Part shown: piece after piece, positions 4,898 through 6,481 of the stretch
Layout: each line of letters starts with the position of its first letter
Position numbering within the stretch: the stretch's first letter is position 1
From: Omnitrophica WOR_2 bacterium GWA2_47_8
GTDB taxonomy: Bacteria > Omnitrophota > Gorgyraeia > Zapsychrales > GWA2-47-8
DNA: 6,481 bases
Assembly (NCBI GenBank): GCA_001805375.1
Contig: MHFY01000058.1
Coordinates: 1,834-8,314 of the forward strand
Direction: 5' to 3'
Notes under the pieces: model-generated
Databases searched by the model: none
Seen by the model: only the letters and a program-made list of their open reading frames with translations
Told to the model about the DNA's origin: nothing
Program-made: the position numbers and the translations under genes

Positions 4898-6481
4898 TTA
4901 AACCGACACAGGTTGTTTGTCTTGGGTGGTTTTTAATCCGAACGTAAAGCCGGATCGAACCTTTTCAATGAGGATAGGGATTACTTGCAAATAATCGCCT
5001 ACGATCCCGTAATCAGAACTGCTAAAAATAGGAGCCTTGGAATCCGTATTAAGGGCGACGATCTTTCCTGAGTCCTTGATGCCGCAGACATGCTGGATAG
5101 CGCCGGCAATGGCAATAGCCACGTATACTTTCGGACGGACCGTTTTCCCGGTCTGTCCGATTTGACGGCTGTAAGGAGCGTAACCATGGTCCACGGCCTG
5201 GCGGCTGGCGCCCCAGTCGGCCTTGATCCCTTTTTCCTGTAATGCCGCGACCAGATCTTTGATCAATTTAAATTCATCCAATTCCCCGCAGGGACGTCCG
5301 CCGGAGATGATGATATCCGCTGAAAAAAGGCTTGAACCGCCGACCTCTTTGCGGTCTGTCTGCAGAAGTTCAACGATAAAATCTTCCTCTTTGAGTTCCG
5401 GCGTGAATTCCGAGATCTTTCCTTTTCGATTATGATCCGGAGGCAGTGCTTCAAATGTCCCGGGACGGGCCGTGGCCATTTGCGGGCACCAAAACCCGAT
5501 GATCGTAGCTAATTTACTTTCACCATACGTGGGACGGATGGCTTCCAAGCAAGGGTAAAAGGTCGATTTCAAACGTTTATTCACAAATTCACCGATCTTT
5601 AAGATCGTGCAATCCGCCGTGACCCCGGCCCGCAAGCGGCTGGCCAAACGCGGGGCTAATTCTCGCCCAGATGTCGTAGCGCCGAATAAGGCGATTTCCG
5701 GACGGCGTTGTTTGGCGATTTGAGCAATGACCGAAGCAAACGGCAGGATCAAATATTCTTTCAGGCGCGGGTTGTTGACAACAATGACTTCATCCGCTCC
5801 ATGTGCGATCACCTGAGGCGCCAAATGCGCAACATTATCACCGATCAAAACAGCGGTGATGGTTGTTTTTAATTGGTCAGCTAATTTTCTCGCCGGATTT
5901 AAGATCTCTAAAGAAGAACGCGCAATAACTCCACCGGGGATTTCCACCCAGGTTAAAATACCGCTGGCCCCGTTCCGAAAATCAACGCGGGGCAATTTAC
6001 TTTCTGATTTTGCCTCCGGTTCCGTCGCTGCAACAGCGGAAGCCGGCTCGGCAGGCGCATCATTTTTTGTCAAAGATTTCTTCGCAAGCCCACTCAGGGA
6101 TTGGACCAGGCTAGAACTTATTTCTTCTAAATCCTTCCCGCTGAGCATGGTGACGGGCGGGCGGTTATGTTCGACATTGACCGCTTTCGCGACTACCGTC
6201 GGAGAACCGGCTAAGCCGACCGCATCCGGATTTAAACCAATATGATCTAACGTGTATGTTTCGATCTGTGCCTGCCGGGATTTAATGGCGGCGTCTAAAG
6301 AGGGGCGCCGGGCCGGGATAGAAGTAGGCGCGACTGAGATGATGCAGGGAATAGGCACCTTTAAAGTCTGAAAACCCCCCTCGATCATGCGCCTTACTTT
6401 AAGATATGTTCCGCAATATTCCACTTGCTCAACGAATGTGACCTGCGGGATCCCTAAATTCTCGGCCACCTGCGACGGGAC
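4898..6481 (-). CDS. etfBA: Fused electron transfer flavoprotein, EtfB (partial) joined to EtfA
   Basis: ETF carries electrons between flavin dehydrogenases and a quinone reductase or other acceptor; normally EtfB and EtfA are separate subunits. The frame is open to the right edge (VPSQ before the GTG at 6469), so that GTG is an internal valine and the gene is 5'-partial, with 527 residues visible. Counting from 6481, residues 1-136 are the C-terminal half of EtfB, with AENLGIPQVT, RPSLDAAIKSRQ and VGLAGSPTVV; about 120 residues are missing. A linker rich in Ala, Pro, Glu and Ser (137-164) leads to a complete EtfA. Its adenine/FAD-binding blocks are SGRELAPRLASRL, PQMATARPG, GASRQAVDHGYAP, QIGQTGKTV, AGAIQH, and the C-terminal APIF with DYGIVGD. 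No stop lies between the parts. Whether it is bifurcating cannot be judged because the EtfB N-terminus is absent. Confidence 0.95.
   Translation of the reverse strand, partial: VPSQVAENLGIPQVTFVEQVEYCGTYLKVRRMIEGGFQTLKVPIPCIISVAPTSIPARRPSLDAAIKSRQAQIETYTLDHIGLNPDAVGLAGSPTVVAKAVNVEHNRPPVTMLSGKDLEEISSSLVQSLSGLAKKSLTKNDAPAEPASAVAATEPEAKSESKLPRVDFRNGASGILTWVEIPGGVIARSSLEILNPARKLADQLKTTITAVLIGDNVAHLAPQVIAHGADEVIVVNNPRLKEYLILPFASVIAQIAKQRRPEIALFGATTSGRELAPRLASRLRAGVTADCTILKIGEFVNKRLKSTFYPCLEAIRPTYGESKLATIIGFWCPQMATARPGTFEALPPDHNRKGKISEFTPELKEEDFIVELLQTDRKEVGGSSLFSADIIISGGRPCGELDEFKLIKDLVAALQEKGIKADWGASRQAVDHGYAPYSRQIGQTGKTVRPKVYVAIAIAGAIQHVCGIKDSGKIVALNTDSKAPIFSSSDYGIVGDYLQVIPILIEKVRSGFTFGLKTTQDKQPVSV
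6062..6068 (-). other. Slippery heptamer at the EtfB/EtfA joint
   Basis: The minus strand reads A AAA AAT in zero frame (codons ACA AAA AAT), matching the X XXY YYZ pattern of -1 slippage sites. A -1 slip would be followed immediately by TGA, ending the protein just after the EtfB domain. No Shine-Dalgarno-like stimulator is evident upstream. The nearest downstream hairpin (CGCTG/CAGCG, 6026-6038) is more than 20 nt away, which is too far for a typical stimulator. Runs of six or seven A occur elsewhere in the window, so chance is likely. Confidence 0.2.

Noticed and set aside
4891..4899. T9 run as a plus-strand terminator
   Set aside because: No stable GC-rich hairpin precedes it on the plus strand and there is no plus-strand gene to terminate. 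On the coding strand it is just an A-run after the ETF stop codon.
5856..6245. 129-codon plus-strand frame opposite the ETF linker region
   Set aside because: It is antisense to conserved EtfB/EtfA sequence, has no recognisable domain and overlaps the low-complexity linker. It is explained by the composition of the real gene.
6467..6469. GTG at 6469 as the start of the ETF protein
   Set aside because: The frame stays open to the window edge and the residues across it (VPSQVAENLGIPQ) are internal EtfB sequence. The GTG encodes a valine inside a longer protein.

Overview
The window is a gene-dense bacterial stretch with every supportable gene on the minus strand, so transcription runs from high to low coordinates. 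Base composition looks roughly balanced and even, with no sign of insertion sequences, CRISPR, tRNA or rRNA. The right and left edges each cut through a gene. Lineage cannot be fixed from sequence alone. A fused EtfB-EtfA protein, separate nuoC and nuoD genes and a DUF502 protein fit an uncultured anaerobic or facultative bacterium with a diderm-type gene complement (Omnitrophota, Elusimicrobiota or Desulfobacterota-like), but this is a low-confidence guess.

Layout in transcription order: (1) 6481-4898, the C-terminal part of EtfB fused in frame through an Ala/Pro/Glu-rich linker to a complete EtfA, open at the right edge. (2) 4897-4776, a 122-bp gap ending in two tiny ATGAAA-started reading frames chained by ATGA overlaps to the next gene. 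(3) 4775-4164, a two-helix DUF502 membrane protein. (4) 4084-2636, an APC-superfamily amino-acid permease of the cationic amino acid transporter (CAT) type with a strong ribosome binding site. (5) 2635-2525, a 111-bp gap holding promoter-like elements and an 8+8 bp AT-rich inverted repeat. (6) 2524-1, nuoA, nuoB, nuoC and the first 332 codons of nuoD. nuoA/nuoB and nuoB/nuoC overlap by 10 and 23 bp, and nuoD follows after 33 bp, so this is the head of a complex I operon continuing off the left edge.

Functionally the window is mostly electron transfer. The ETF carries electrons between flavoprotein dehydrogenases and a quinone or other acceptor. NuoA-D form the membrane anchor, the N2 iron-sulfur subunit and the quinone-site subunits of NADH:quinone oxidoreductase or a related 11-subunit complex; the subunits that would tell these apart are outside the window. 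The permease and DUF502 protein have no evident mechanistic link to either.

I found no convincing undescribed system. The observations most worth a check are the fused ETF, an A6 heptamer at the fusion joint where a -1 slip would stop translation at once, the micro-ORF chain before the DUF502 gene, the inverted repeat over the nuo promoter candidate, and a strong excess of GATC.
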